NCBI GenBank assembly: GCA_003344405.1
Contig: NOWV01000026.1
Coordinates: 124,001-188,000, forward strand
Length of the DNA: 64,000 nt
Direction of reading: 5' to 3'
From: Trichoplax sp. H2
Lineage: Eukaryota > Placozoa > Uniplacotomia > Trichoplacea
The notes under the pieces are model-generated. The model was not told where the DNA came from and ran no database searches. It worked only from the letters and a program-made list of their open reading frames with translations. Shown here in pieces: positions 47,968 to 61,400 of this stretch. The first letter of the stretch is position 1. Every line of letters begins with the position of its first letter. Both the position numbers and the translations under genes were made by a program.

Positions 47968-48338
47968 ATGGAACTGGACCTATTCAAGCATGGTCAATTC
48001 CCAGCAAAACAGGTATCACTGCTTATAGTTACTTTTTGAATACGGTACAGCAAGAATCTGATCTATACAATCACAGGATGATAATATCATGATGGGAATC
48101 TCTCAGAATTATTTAACGTGAAGATAATTATTTTCTTCGAAACTGAATTGTGATTGTCATTTTAGCTTCTAGTCTTTATTTATGTCTAGATTCGCTAACT
48201 TCTAAACATAAGTGAAGTAAATTTTACGCTTTACGTGAGCTATGATCTTTTATCTCCATTATTATATGCACTTAGGTCTATCAACAATTGGAAGGAGAAC
48301 TTAAATGTACGGTACCTACAGCAGCAAAGCCAATTTAG
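47968..48338 (+). CDS. possible two-exon micropeptide ORF (35 aa)
   Basis: Exon 1 (47968-48012) starts at an ATG in a strong context (accatgg) and ends caaaacag|gtatca. Exon 2 (48276-48338) follows acttag and ends in TAG. Phase 0 at the junction gives 35 residues, opening MELDLFKHGQFPAKQ and containing QQLEGELKC. It is not recognised. Good start context and clean splice sites are the only support, and the ORF is short enough to be chance. It may also be part of a longer gene whose other exons I cannot see. Confidence 0.22.
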
Positions 48339-51300
48339 ACAAGCAAGGTATTAATGCAATCGATGAATAAGACTAGCTTGTTACAATTATTTAGATGCAC
48401 AAGATGAAAAAGATTAGGGACATCTGAATATGTATAAATATTATACATAAATCATGAATGTTTTGGAAATCGATAGGCCTGACGCACTAATTATATAATT
48501 ATTTTCTGACTGCTACGGTTAGAATATAAAATAATTTAATGCAAATTCTGTAACTATTTTATTTTGGTCAAGAATTTCATTAGAGCAAGAGACGGCTTTT
48601 AATGCAGTCAGATATGGTCTCCCTTTTTGTCTTCGCTGTCAAGATTGATTATTGTTGAACTGTTAAGTTGGACTCCTCGATTTTCCTAATTAGATGTAAT
48701 AAGGTAATTTCGTTACGAGTAACTCTCGTGACTCCTGTTGTGCTAAGTGTGTACGATGAAACTCCCGCTTAGTTATTCTATATGTAATCGCTATTATCAA
48801 TGATGACGAAGATTGCTATAGTTATCCCTGTCAGAATATGACTAAATGTTGATATCACGTCAGTCTGAGACAATAAATGTCTTATTTATAATCATACCTT
48901 TCAAGGATTTTGTGTTCTCCTAAACTTTACGTAAACGTATTTTGTCTTAGGTTTACCTGGCACGGTAGCGTAAAATTTCACGATTGCATTTATTTGGTAT
49001 AGTTACGTCTGTCTAAGGATTGAAATGTATGTACAGTACTACTGATTAACCTTGGCATAATATACAAGATTTATTAGAAATACTGCAGCTCCCGATTGTT
49101 TGTAAATTATCATGAGTACAGTATATAAGTTGAGGCTACTACCATAACTAGTTTTTAGATATATTTTACCTATTAATTTTCCCTATATTTTAGATATAAC
49201 CAAATCATTTATACTCTGCAGGAATTGGTATGGTATAGGTGACGATAGAACTCCTTATGCTGCCTAGAACCTTTCACTGTTCAGATTCCAGTCTGAACAT
49301 GTCTAATTCTGCCTTGGCAATGATCGCTTTCTGATAATATATCAACGTTAAAAAGTTCTGAATAATATTTCGCAGTAAATATACAGTATTGTACTAAATC
49401 AGTTATAAATAATAAAGTCATCAATTTAATTGCGTAATGATGTAAACTTTGTTTCAAAATCTTTAAACGGCGTTAGTGATGCCATGTTATGCTGTGTACA
49501 TGTTACCTATATACGCGTATTGCGTATAATCATGAGTATGGCAGCAGTCTTGGTTAACCGGGCGACTGCACTGAATAAATAAGATCTTGAGCCGCACATC
49601 GAATGTTATAAGAGCGTGTACGTATTAGTATTGCGTTAGAATAGATTAAGGATATAAATATTATTGTACTATTCTCATACACCGACGTTAGAGTGTACTA
49701 CAGCTCATTATGTGAATATACAGTATGATTACACGATATTTTGGTGTATTCATTAGTTGGCGGAGTTAACGGACGGGCGTTCGATTGTTTAATTATTAAG
49801 CTTAGTTACTGTGAACATAACCTCTAACACAGGCGCTTCAGTGTCTTCAGTCGTACATGATGAGTATGTGCTATTTCTATAATTACATATTTCACCGTAT
49901 GCTTGCGACTTATGAAATCTCGTTTGCACACAATAGGTTGTTAGCGTTTGCCAAAGTCCTTTGGTCAACATAATTGTACTGTACTGTATGTATACTGTAA
50001 TTCCTTTACGCCTTATCAGCGAGCTCTGTAAAATTTTTACTCCGAAGTAAAATTCAGACGTTGAAGGATAATTCAGTTTAGTATATTTTATACATGTAAA
50101 CCGTGTGAAAGGGAGTTTTCATGTCTCTGTGGTTAAGTGAATTAACTGCAGTACTGTGATGCAACAACTGAAGTGGTCATGATTCTGTAAACAGTAGAGC
50201 AGGCTGCCTGTCTATACAATTTTACAAAGTACCTAGTACTACAGCGAAGTTCTGTATCCGAACTTTTCTTGCATGCTGTGCATTTCCATAGTAAAATGGT
50301 CTGTAATTATCTTACACTACCATACGCATGTTAATTCATCTAATTTTTATGACAGCCTGCTCTTGATGGCAGTTTTTCTCTAAATTTCGATTTTTAGATT
50401 CTCGTCCCCTATTTCTAGGCGTATTTGAGCGTTACTTGTACTTAGCCACAATAATGTTATAATTTTGTCATTAGAGTAAACGATAAGATAAACTGAGATT
50501 AGACTATCGTAGAGAATTGAAGAGATGATGTCGGAGTTTCATGGCAATAAACGTATGATTACGAACGTACTGTAATTTACCGTACTGTATATCTTCTGTG
50601 CTGAGATACGGTAATGGCAACGTCTACCATCGCTTCTCCGATAGTACTGAAGTCAAGTGCTTACGTAGAGTACAGTACAGTATATCGTCATCACGATAAG
50701 AAAGACCGAAATAAATTTATAAAGATAGTACTGTAATAAGAAATGCAGCTAAATAAAAGGTCATCATGGACTACTAAATCTTGGCGTAGAAGATTTTAGT
50801 TCTCCATGGTCAATTGGTCATGCTTTAAACTGTATACTTAGTTGTATGCATGTCTGAGAAACAATATTGTACGTACTGTATATCGGAGCGTAAAAGATAG
50901 TGAATGACGAACTCCCAATATCTTATACGTACGTGTACTGTACTGTACAGTGTACACTGTGTTACGGTCAATCCCGGGAATCGGTCATAGTGCGATGCAA
51001 AGCAGTACGCAATATATTAAACCGTCTGGATAAGATGCCCAGTGTACGACCGCAGTACAGTACAGTCAATCTGCAAGTCTTTCTGAAAATATTTTATACC
51101 TTTGGATTCATGTTTCATTTACCGTTCTTCACAGCTTTGGCAACTTCTGAAACAAACGGTTTCTCTAATCAAATCCAGACCGTGCACATTTCATACGTTC
51201 GATGTTTCCGATACTAAACTACTGCTTTTAGTTGTTTTATCTGTAATGATAAAATTATTACGTGGCTCTTTAACTTCTGAATGTCTAGTGTTTTATCTAA

Positions 51301-52903
51301 TATTCTAGCTGACGGTACACTCCGTTCGTAAGCTGGTACATGTGATTGTGACATACCAGAATGCTGTATCAGACTACATAAAAAGAGCATACTCACACGG
51401 CTTACAAAAATTTTATATTGCAGAGCTCTCGATGCAGCATTAACTTTCTGGAGTCTGCAATAAAAGTGTCTCTGGAGTCTATAATAAAAATGTCTCACAA
51501 TAACTATCTTATCCAAATCGTATTTTCTAAAAGGCTTTTATTACAAGGTTTCGTTTTAAGAATAGTAGAGCAATAATTAATTACTACGAGAATCTAGTCT
51601 AAAATCTGAAGTATTCCGAGCTCAAACGCGGTGTAGTCTCTTCTCTCCCGTGAACTCATCTCTGTAGTTCTTGTATACATTTCGTTAAATCTGCTTATGA
51701 CAACTTGATTAACCTACAGTCAGACATGAGTCATCAAACAAAATACTTTTCTTAAATAGTACATCATTATCTTCTACAATCTAAATCATTCTACTTAAGA
51801 TGTAACTACTCTTCTATTAACGTCTAGCCCCTTTCTCCGAAGGGCATCTTAACATCTGCAGTGTTTCTAGCCACATAAATCTTGTACCATAATTTGTCAA
51901 CTGGCTAATTTTAGTCATCAATAATTTCTAATATAGTAGTTAGCAATCATCTAATATTAGCTTCTCGATAATATCTGTTCAGAGTTACCTAACTATATCA
52001 AATATAGCTATCCTTATAATCAAATATGGGTGCATCACTACAGAATCCGAGCGATTACGTATTGTTCTCGATAAAAATAAATCAAAATTTATTAACCTTG
52101 ATTTACTAGCAGTACAAACGGAGTGACTAAAAGGAGATATTACACGATTTATGCCCAATCTACTATCCTGGTACAGTAATAGTACAGTACAAAATAGAAT
52201 AATAACAGAATTGAGTGTGCCACGGTAAATTACTCGTTTTGACTGCGGTTTATATTTGTTTCCGCAATTCACTACTGTATTCTGTATTTAATACAACTTA
52301 ATTATACTTGAATTTGGCCCTTATTTAGATTATGCTTCTACGCTCACTAATTTTATTATGGTCTTGAGCCTTGATAACTCTTTATTCGTAAAAGTGTAGT
52401 ACAGGTTACACTGTTAAAAGATTAAAACATTCATGAAATTTATTGCCTTGTAAACATTTACTTCGGTCTTTACCATATATCGCTTGTATGAGTCATGCAA
52501 TTTCATGATTCATCTATCATCAGTAATGCCTTTATAAATTACCTCTGAAGCCATAGTGCATAAATTTGTTATATTCGTACCAGCGTGTACGGCATATATA
52601 TCGTTGAACCTCCTATAGATTTCCTTACATCAATAAGAGCTATGTTATTATTGTAAATTCGTTTTACACGTAAAAATAAACAAATTCCTTGGCGTGGCCG
52701 ATAACTTGGGTCAAAGGTCTAATCCGATTATTACGATAAGATTAAACTATTTACGGGATTAATTCATTACAACCCTTTTCTTCTGAAAAGGTATCATAGA
52801 CTAGAAAAAAAAAAATCATTAGAAATATCTCCGTTTGTAAAGACTTTAATTAGACTACATCTCTACTATTGATCTTTTCCTCGTTTCTTAACCGTCATTC
52901 GCG
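48339..52903. other. long gene-poor region
   Basis: About 4.6 kb in which no exon chain could be supported on either strand. ORFs of 60-105 codons at 49789-49971, 50900-51217, 51214-51516 and 51985-52272 have no recognisable motifs. One TACTG/CAGTA cluster is present at 50934-51068. A short tandem (gtctctggagtctataataaaa type, about 51450-51495) is also visible. Confidence 0.45.
50934..51068. repeat. TACTG/CAGTA repeats, not next to a recognised gene
   Basis: A palindromic block (gtactgtactgtacagtgta) at 50934-50960 and another at about 51052-51067. If this repeat marks promoters, an unrecognised gene may start nearby. Confidence 0.7.
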
Positions 52904-55900
52904 ATGTTTCTGACACTGGGCTTTCTCCAAAGTTTCACTTGTGTGATTTCCTTGCTTTCCTGCGCATTTTTAGCCTATTTTCAAATTCAGGGCAACGTTA
53001 AAGATTTCTTTAGTTGTCTTGAAGTTCCAGAATGGCTAGTTTATGGTAACATCATAGCGCCTGGAGTCCTTGGATTCCTAGTAAGTATTTTTAAACGCCA
53101 AGAATTCATTTGTTTTGCACTACAGTATATCATACTTGTATATGCGTACATCTCAATTTTTTTTCTAATTTTCTGCTCTAATAATTCTAATGCGCGCGTA
53201 AATGATATCGTCTTATCAATTTAATTACGGGATAAATATATAAGAGATTTATCAATATGAAAATATTGTATGTGATTGCGAACTGATAATTATATAGCAA
53301 GAATTATCAATTTAGAAAGATAAACTTATTATACGCCATGATAAATTCTTTTCATCGTTGTATTGCACATTACTTCCTATACATTATAGAAGAACATTTC
53401 ATTATGCGATTTTTTAATCTCAGGTCAATCCTTGTCACGTTGTATCTAATCGGAGGTGAAATAAGACATCGTTAAATCTATGAGTTTAAATGATAACGTA
53501 TGAAAATTTTTATGACTATCAAGGAGATTACTACTTGCTTTACCTAGCATAACTCATGTACCCTGGTAATCATTCACGCATATCTACTTTATGAGGGTCA
53601 CACTTTGTATTATTTCGTAGTACAGTAACCAAAAAATTGTAGAACATCATAACCCCAATCAATGAAATGAGAAGGATCCATTAACCATCGTATCGTAAAA
53701 TCTTAAGCCGATCATACATGATAATTCGGTTTATAACCAATCGTTTACGGTAATTACTGATATACGAGGATATGAAGGTTCAGTACCGTATATAATATTA
53801 AGATACTATATAATTGCGTCGTACAGCAACTAGTATAGCGCTTATTTTCGATTGCTAAGGCAGACTACCGGGTTATGACCAAATGCAATATAATTATGTA
53901 GTAAATTTACCGTGCAATTAAAATTTTTGTACTTATTTCATTTGTCGCAACTCATTACGATATTCTTTAAGAATAGTATATCTTGGCAAATCTACGTACA
54001 GTATGGACACTTTTTTCAGTGACTAAGCCTTTTCTGTACTTGTATTCTTTAAATTACTGCCATTTTCTTTCATAACACAATATTAGATTTTTATCAATAC
54101 TAATTTTCAGTATTAGTGAAACGTCAAGAAAAAATCTTCTATAGTGTTCCTGCTGTTATCTAAGAATACGGTACTGAAAAAGCTCCTAGTAATGCCTATT
54201 AGATTAAATTATCAAGTTTAGAACTTTTCTTGGAGCTATGGAAGGATACTGTATAAAAAAAGATGATTTTGCATCACTCAATAGGTACTGGCTTGTTCGT
54301 GGAGATCTCAATGATTGATTGATTCCCTATTTGCTTAGGCTAATAGTTACAACAGTGACGTTTTTGTTCAATTTTCAGCTACTGCATCTGGATACTTTTC
54401 AATAACGATGACAAAAAAGCGAACATTGTCATCCGTGTGAATAGTACGTTACGATCATAATTTCAAGAAATACGAAAATTTTAAAGTAATTAATTAATTT
54501 ATATATAGAATTTGTACTATTATAATAAACGTACCAGTAATTATCATACCAAACAGATACTTACAGTATTATCAGGGTAAAAAATGTGACTATCTATACC
54601 GAAGTCCGTAGTCTATAATTAAATATATAATTAATTGACTCTTACATGATAACATCTGCTGATAGCAAAGTTATAAGTATTTTTTATATGACCATCGCTA
54701 CATAAATAATTATAATTAATCAGTTAATAATTTGTTTGCTACTCACAAACTATACATCCAGCTGCGAATAACTTGTATAATTATATTGTCATTATTTTAA
54801 GTGTTATTATTAGCATGGTAATTATTCGTTCATTGCGTCATAAAGCCTCATGGAAAGGGTTATATATTGTACAATGCTGAATCGCTTACGCATATTACAT
54901 TTCATCCATCTAAAGAGTCTGTCTGTTTTATCCTAGATAACTGCAGTCATTTTGACAAATAGAATAAGTGTTTACGTAGTCTTATTGTCCACACGTGCCT
55001 TGTATAACTATTGCAGACTATACGGTGTAATTACCCGTAATACATATTACCTTATACGCATATTTCGGTATGATTTCAACTACTGTATATCCGTGTCGGT
55101 TACCGTATATAATGTAAATAACTTACTAATTTTTTAAATTATATCCCATTCTTTCAGCAAATATTAGCCAAACGTAGATGCACAAGATTTTTAAGTCAAT
55201 TCGATTAAAATCAAGTGGAAATTGTGAAATTATTACAAGCCACTCAAATTTTACAGTAACACTATAAGACGGATTCGGGCAGAGGCTGATGTTAACATTT
55301 ACCCTCAATTCTCATTCCTCAGTGCTGTATAATAGCAGCAGTTGCGACAGCTCTGACGTAGCTGTAAATGTGTTATAGACTTGATTATTCCATACGCAAA
55401 GACATTTACGGCTATTTTGCATACTACAGTATATATAATACGAGGTTCGAAGCTATGGCTATGCCAGTTTGTCATAGTTAAGAGATCATAGATGTATCCT
55501 TAATGTGCTGTATATAGTTAAAAATATAACAGTAGTACATGATATAACGGGAAATGTGTACTGCTATGACAAATCCTTCTTTGTATGCTGATTAACAGAT
55601 AGCCTACAACAATAGTCAACGTTTTATGTCAACGTCTTATCTACGGTAGATCTATAAAATTACTATTTCATACGCATGGTATTTGTATAGCCTTCATATT
55701 AATCATCGTAAATAGGTTGAAAGTAATATTATAATCATAATTTAATATATTCCTTCATAGTACTCGTATATTGTAATAATATCATTCACTAATTATGTTA
55801 TACACGGTATGATACATTGGTTGATAGAGTCAGCTAAGTTTATTTCTATTTATAAAAATCTAAATTATAATTTATTGGGTACGCAGAGTGCTGGTGATGA

Positions 55901-56850
55901 AGCCTTTGTTGCAACTGTAAGGTTATGATAGCTCGACTATGCTTTAGTCGCTGTTATAAATAACATATTTGCAGCATATGAATTTCTGATTTACCATACT
56001 ATTTTAGGGCACATTTTAGTTTAGGTTCATCTGAGTATTAACAACTCCACTGAGTGAAATTAAAATTCTTATCAGAAATTAGGATAATAGATTGGATAAA
56101 AATTTATCGTATTTCGCTTTAGAATCCATGTATTTCATTAATTGTGTTAAATTACAACGATTCTAGTCCGTGAAACGTTATTCTTTTCCTCTATTTAGTT
56201 ACTTATGACTTCCATATTTAGCTGTTTGCGAAGTAGGAACAATGAAAAAGTTTATGTAAGTGAAATTCTGTAAATCTCTTAAGATGGTGTATGTGTATAT
56301 AACTTTGAAGAGAACTTACCTTTAGCATTTCCATAGATTATATATATCCAAATTTGATACCTAAGGTTTTTGATTAATTTTAATTTTTGAATCGCTCTTT
56401 ACGTATGATGAGCACTGTAGTTAGTAATGTTCCTTAGCACATGGCTAAAATATGATTGTGGACGGTCACTTGTAAAACTGCTAAGATGATCATATAGATA
56501 TTTAGATAGGTGCATAGGTATTTAAAGAATTACTGTAATTATACGAAATTTGAGATCGCTAATTGAGATTAATCTTTATAAATTAGGAAATCATTAATTG
56601 GACATGCAACACGTTATCATTGATAGTTTGCGCTGCAACTATGGCGGCAGGTGTTTATATTACGGTCTTGTATCTAAACAAGTATGATGCGACATCTCAT
56701 AAGAGCTCTTGTGATGCATTTGTATTTGTACCCTATATTATTATTCAAGTCACAAGCATGTGTTCTGGAATATTTGGTCTTGTCCATTGTTTGACTTTGT
56801 GTGGGACTTGTAGCTTCTTCGAAAGTGATTACGAAGATGACAAATTGTAA
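52904..56850 (+). CDS. probable four-transmembrane protein of unknown family
   Basis: Proposed exons 52904-53080, 55887-55916 (30 bases) and 56587-56850, all phase 0, giving 156 residues. Exon 1 begins MFLTLGFLQSF (TM1 about residues 3-28), then VPEWLVYGNIIAPGVLGFL (TM2), and ends at a perfect donor, gtaagt. Exon 3 gives LSLIVCAATMAAGVYITVLYL (TM3), a loop with Cys, VFVPYIIIQVTSMCSGIFGL (TM4) and an acidic tail ending EDDKL. The order (W-x-x-x-N/G between helices, short TM2-TM3 loop, acidic C-terminus) resembles four-span families such as MS4A/CD20-like proteins, but no signature assigns it. Intron 1 would be 2.8 kb, the longest in the window, and the 30-base exon is weakly supported. The two end exons could also belong to different genes. 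Confidence 0.45.
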
Positions 56851-58423
56851 AGAAACGACGCAATATAAGAATGATGTATGCTTCCTGTATCTGTATGGCA
56901 CATGGATTAAAATTTTAAGGCCTTGTTTTTGCTTTGGATATACGTAATTGTTATTCTGAAATTATCATAATCTACAATATGGTCATAATATTCTATCTTT
57001 GTATCGGTGATATCAATTAACATAAGTTTTGCTATAACCCAAATAAATTGTTCTCATAGGGTGTGGTCGCACTATACCTAAGTAGAAATTAATCATGATG
57101 CCCTTCCTTCACGTTTTAGTATTAGGTCGATTGCAGAAAAGTTTTCTATAGCTAGCGTACATTGTAGAAGACTTTTAAGGTAACACTAACCTTGATACAA
57201 TTACTAACTTTACGAGTAAATTGTGATTCTAAAAGCTATCGCTTTGTAAAGGTTGAAATTAATCACTGTTAATTTTCAAAAAATTGTGAATCCGTGGCGG
57301 TTATTTGACGAGACTTTTCAGTCTTCAAGCTAATGGATTTAAAATAATAGCTTAAATGTTAGGCGTCTTGTAGTAATTTAGTACTAAATATATAAGACTT
57401 AAATCTGAAACTACTTCGCGTATAAGTTTACATCTATCCAGGCGTTAATCTATAAGGAACGTTAACTTAAATAGTAACAAACTCTGATTTTAGTAGTATT
57501 GACATGAACGGGTACTGCCATTGATTCTTGCAGGATGATATTATTCAGCAAATATTCTTTGAGATGACTTATATACTTCATCTGTAGCTTTATTGGTGCT
57601 GGATACCTAAAAGTTAATGTTTTCATAACTACTAATTGACAATTTTGTATTCGTTGGCAATGCAGCTTTATCTACAATAAAATTTATAAATTCTTACCGT
57701 CTGAGAATACAATGAACTACTAAAGTCACTAAGTGTAAGTATCTACAATTAAACGGATTTTAGTGTCACATCTTGCTTCGAGAGAATTAATCTCTGATCA
57801 ATATTAGACTACAGTAAATCTGGAGGACATTACACTCTCGTAGTAGTAGCAAAATTATCGGGTACTATATTTTCGTTAGTATAAGGTAAGAGATTAAGTA
57901 ATTATTGCTACTACAGCATGTTTATAGAAATACTGTACGTGTTATGCTATGATAAGTAATTGTGCAGATCCAGATTATCTTATTTGCTGTAATAGGCTTT
58001 GCCACCTTGCATTGAAGAAATTTCTAAAATTTCAAGTATCAGACCCTCCTGAGAACATGCTTATAATCCAGGAATTAAGTGTAAAATTAATTCATAATCA
58101 ATTTAGAAATGGAAACTAATTTGTCTTGATTTTATTATTAAATGTGGGTTATAAATTAAATGAGCAGAAATATGTACTATATTTAAGAGATGTACAATAG
58201 ATGCTCTCAAAACTTAATAAAATTGTACCATTGCTATTGTGCGGGCATTGTATTGTACATCTTATATTCAAGGCGCTATCTTTTATATCACGATGCATAT
58301 AGATTAGTTTTTGTGTCAATTATCCAGTTTCATATATTAATCGCTAATACCATCAATTTAATGATTTTAGATAGTAGCTTCAAGGAACATAAATTCGGAT
58401 CGTGATACATGCGTAACCATCAA
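56851..58423. other. intergenic between convergent four-TM gene and SYNRG
   Basis: About 1.6 kb between two 3' ends. AT-rich; no exon, repeat cluster or RNA gene seen. Confidence 0.5.
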
Positions 58424-61400
58424 TCATCTTAGTTCTAACGCTTGTAATGCTGGTAGTATGCAGGAAATTCTGTTACACCAAAAGTTGGCGCATCCAGAGT
58501 GATACTTCCTTCCACCGTAGGTAATAATGTTCTCAGACGTTAGATCTGTCTTATTTACATTAAGCAAGCATACTCCGCAAGCGATATGATTGCAATTTGT
58601 AGCTAATTCACCAGCAGTTAAGCATTGGGACTTGAAATTAAAATTGCTAGACAGCTATATAAGAAATATAATATTAACAAGATAATTCAGAAGTTGAAAA
58701 TCAAGATAGTACGGTACATACCTCTTCAGAATACTTGTCAATATTTTGAACAAGTTGAACCCATTTTAGTTTGATAGTTGAAACTGTATCTTTGACATCA
58801 AGCAAATCAATATCTAAATCCAATCGAAACATATCCACTCTGTAATTAATAAAATCATATCTCTGCGTATTGATAGCGTAAAGAATTACCTGAGCGGGAA
58901 GCAGCAGCATCAATTCGACAAACAACTTTAAATATCTCTAATAAAGCTATTGATAGAAAGGAGATAATTTAGGATCCTTGTGGAAAAATCAAGTGGTTGG
59001 ATATGGCTAAGTACCTCTAATGAACAATAATCCTTTATTGCACTGGACGATTTCTTGTAATATTTCATATTTTTTCGTCGACAGCAGGACATCAATTCCA
59101 TTTTGTACATCTTGTAAAGCTTTTTCAAGGCAGCTATGCCATTTATTGAAAATAGTGTCTGTGGGCTATCAGATACAAGAAAGTTAAATTCTGAGTAGTT
59201 CTATATACATATATCATTTAAAAAAACATTAAATCAGAATAGCTAAGAAGTTCACCATATATGTTTACTTTTTACCTCAGCATCTATGGATAACGCTCGA
59301 TATCGATCAATATCATAGCTAGTTTCAATACAGACATCACTAGTCTTCCCTGCAGCCGTTATTAGGGTTTGACTCTGAAATTTCTGAGTGTCAGCAGTCG
59401 ATCCTGGCTGCAAGATATCAAGGACACTATCAGAACCAATTTCATTTAAATCTCCGCCAACGTCTGGAAGGTTACTTGTAAACTACATAGAAGTATAAGC
59501 AACATCGTAACTTCCGTGTAAATTCATTTATGATTTAAATCCAAAAGGAGTTACATTACGATTGAAATACCGTATAATCGCCAAGGTTATTGGAATCTAA
59601 ATGTTTGAGGTTGAAAGTATTTTCTTCTTCTAGAGATTAAAAATTACGGACAAAGTTACTACAGTTCATATATTTTAATCTGATCTTGTCCCAAATACTA
59701 GCATTGCCAGCACTAATGCTGCTACTATTTATTATTTTACACTCATTACCGAAATGGTTTACATTCTTGAATTCGCCATCCTTCGCAAGATCAACGCTAG
59801 TTACGGTAAATGTAGAAAAATCTGACCATTCCTCCGACTGTTTATCTGGTTTCGTAGTTTCTTGATTTTGATTTAAGAAATTTGACACAGAACTTGCCTT
59901 AAAATTATCTTTGGCCTTTTCCGACATAGCAGTAAATTCGCTATTAGATTTGATATTGGTTGGAAGGTTCGCATTAAATGAAGCTGTAGTAGCTGAATTG
60001 AACTCTCCAAAATCATCAAATTCATTCGTATCGGTAACTGGGACATTCTTAGGGTTTTTAAGGCTATCTTCTTTACTAGGCGACTGTTCATTTACATGCT
60101 TAAGAATAGCATAAGGATCATATGATAAAGCTGCAGATTTCTTGGTTTCGATCTTATTAGGATCATATAAGAGTTCATTGTGGATTTGATTAGATTTCGA
60201 GCTCTCAGTGGTAACTTGCCAATCAGAGATAGATGCATCGATTGCACTAAAATTACTAATTCCAAGTATAGGTTGCTTGTCCGGCGCAGGAGTAGGCTTG
60301 AAATTGTCTTGGTGTTCCTGATTAACACTGTTAGATAGTAAAGGAAGAAATACCGGTATTAATAGTTATAATCTTCTCATTGTTCTAAAGATTACATACC
60401 TAGAATCACTCATCAAATTATATTCTCCTTGATTCTTAGGTGTTAATGATGGATCGTTGTCAAAGTGTTTGAAGGCACCATAATCATCATCTATATCCTC
60501 AGATGTAGGTTCTTGGAAAGTAAACTGGGATTTATTATCAGGTTTCACAGTTATTTCTCGAAAGATACTGTATTTATCGTTCGCTGTAGTTGAGGATTCG
60601 CTAGGCTGCGATTGGAAATCAGATATAGGTGTCGAAAAGGCTTGCCAATTCTTAGTTTCAATATTTTTTGTGAAAACGGTAGGCTCAATACCAGGCTGCA
60701 GGTCTGCTTCGGGATTGTCTGTAGCGTTATACTTTGGTAATTGAAACGATGGTAACGCAGTTTCACCCTTAGTACGCTCGCTTGAGGCTGTTTCAGTGGT
60801 TAGAATGTCTATACAAAACAGTATATCATTATTCTCTAATGCGAAAACGCAAAGAATAATCGTGACATTATCTTATACAAGCTCGAAGATACTTTAGTCA
60901 TACCATTATCCAGCTTAATTTTAGGAATGGGAGCTGATGAACAAGTCGTAAACGAAGACATCAATTGATCAATTTCGCAGCCAGCCTAAGTTGAAGAGAA
61001 GTTTTATACACGTGCACATTGGTTGTAATTCAGTAAAATAGAAATTTTAAATTAGATATCTATAACATCTCATAAAGGCAAAACAGTTACTTGAGCTAAA
61101 GCTACTAGACCAAGAGCTAGATATAATTCCTGCCGTTTAAGGGTACCAGGTTGCTCACGGTTCGATGTTTCCCAGATTTTATATAACGTTTTCTTGTTAA
61201 CACCGGAAGATAGTAGAATCGATTTAATCTTTGTAGTGGTAACATCACCATTGGGAGCTGCAACCACTTCATAAACTCTCTTATACAACTGTGGAATTTC
61301 TGAATCTTGCAAGCACCAACTTGGATACGTGAAATTAATCTCTGTGTGATTATCTAGTGCGCCAGCAGCTCTGGAGACGGTATTATTGATACCTAACAAA

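Noticed and set aside
51985-52272. 95-codon minus-strand ORF
   Set aside because: No recognisable domain, exon partner or start context. Consistent with chance in a long gene-poor region.
59630-59647. An 18-base intron in SYNRG
   Set aside because: Far below the smallest intron seen elsewhere in the window. A 69-base intron with a better donor phase explains the same junction.
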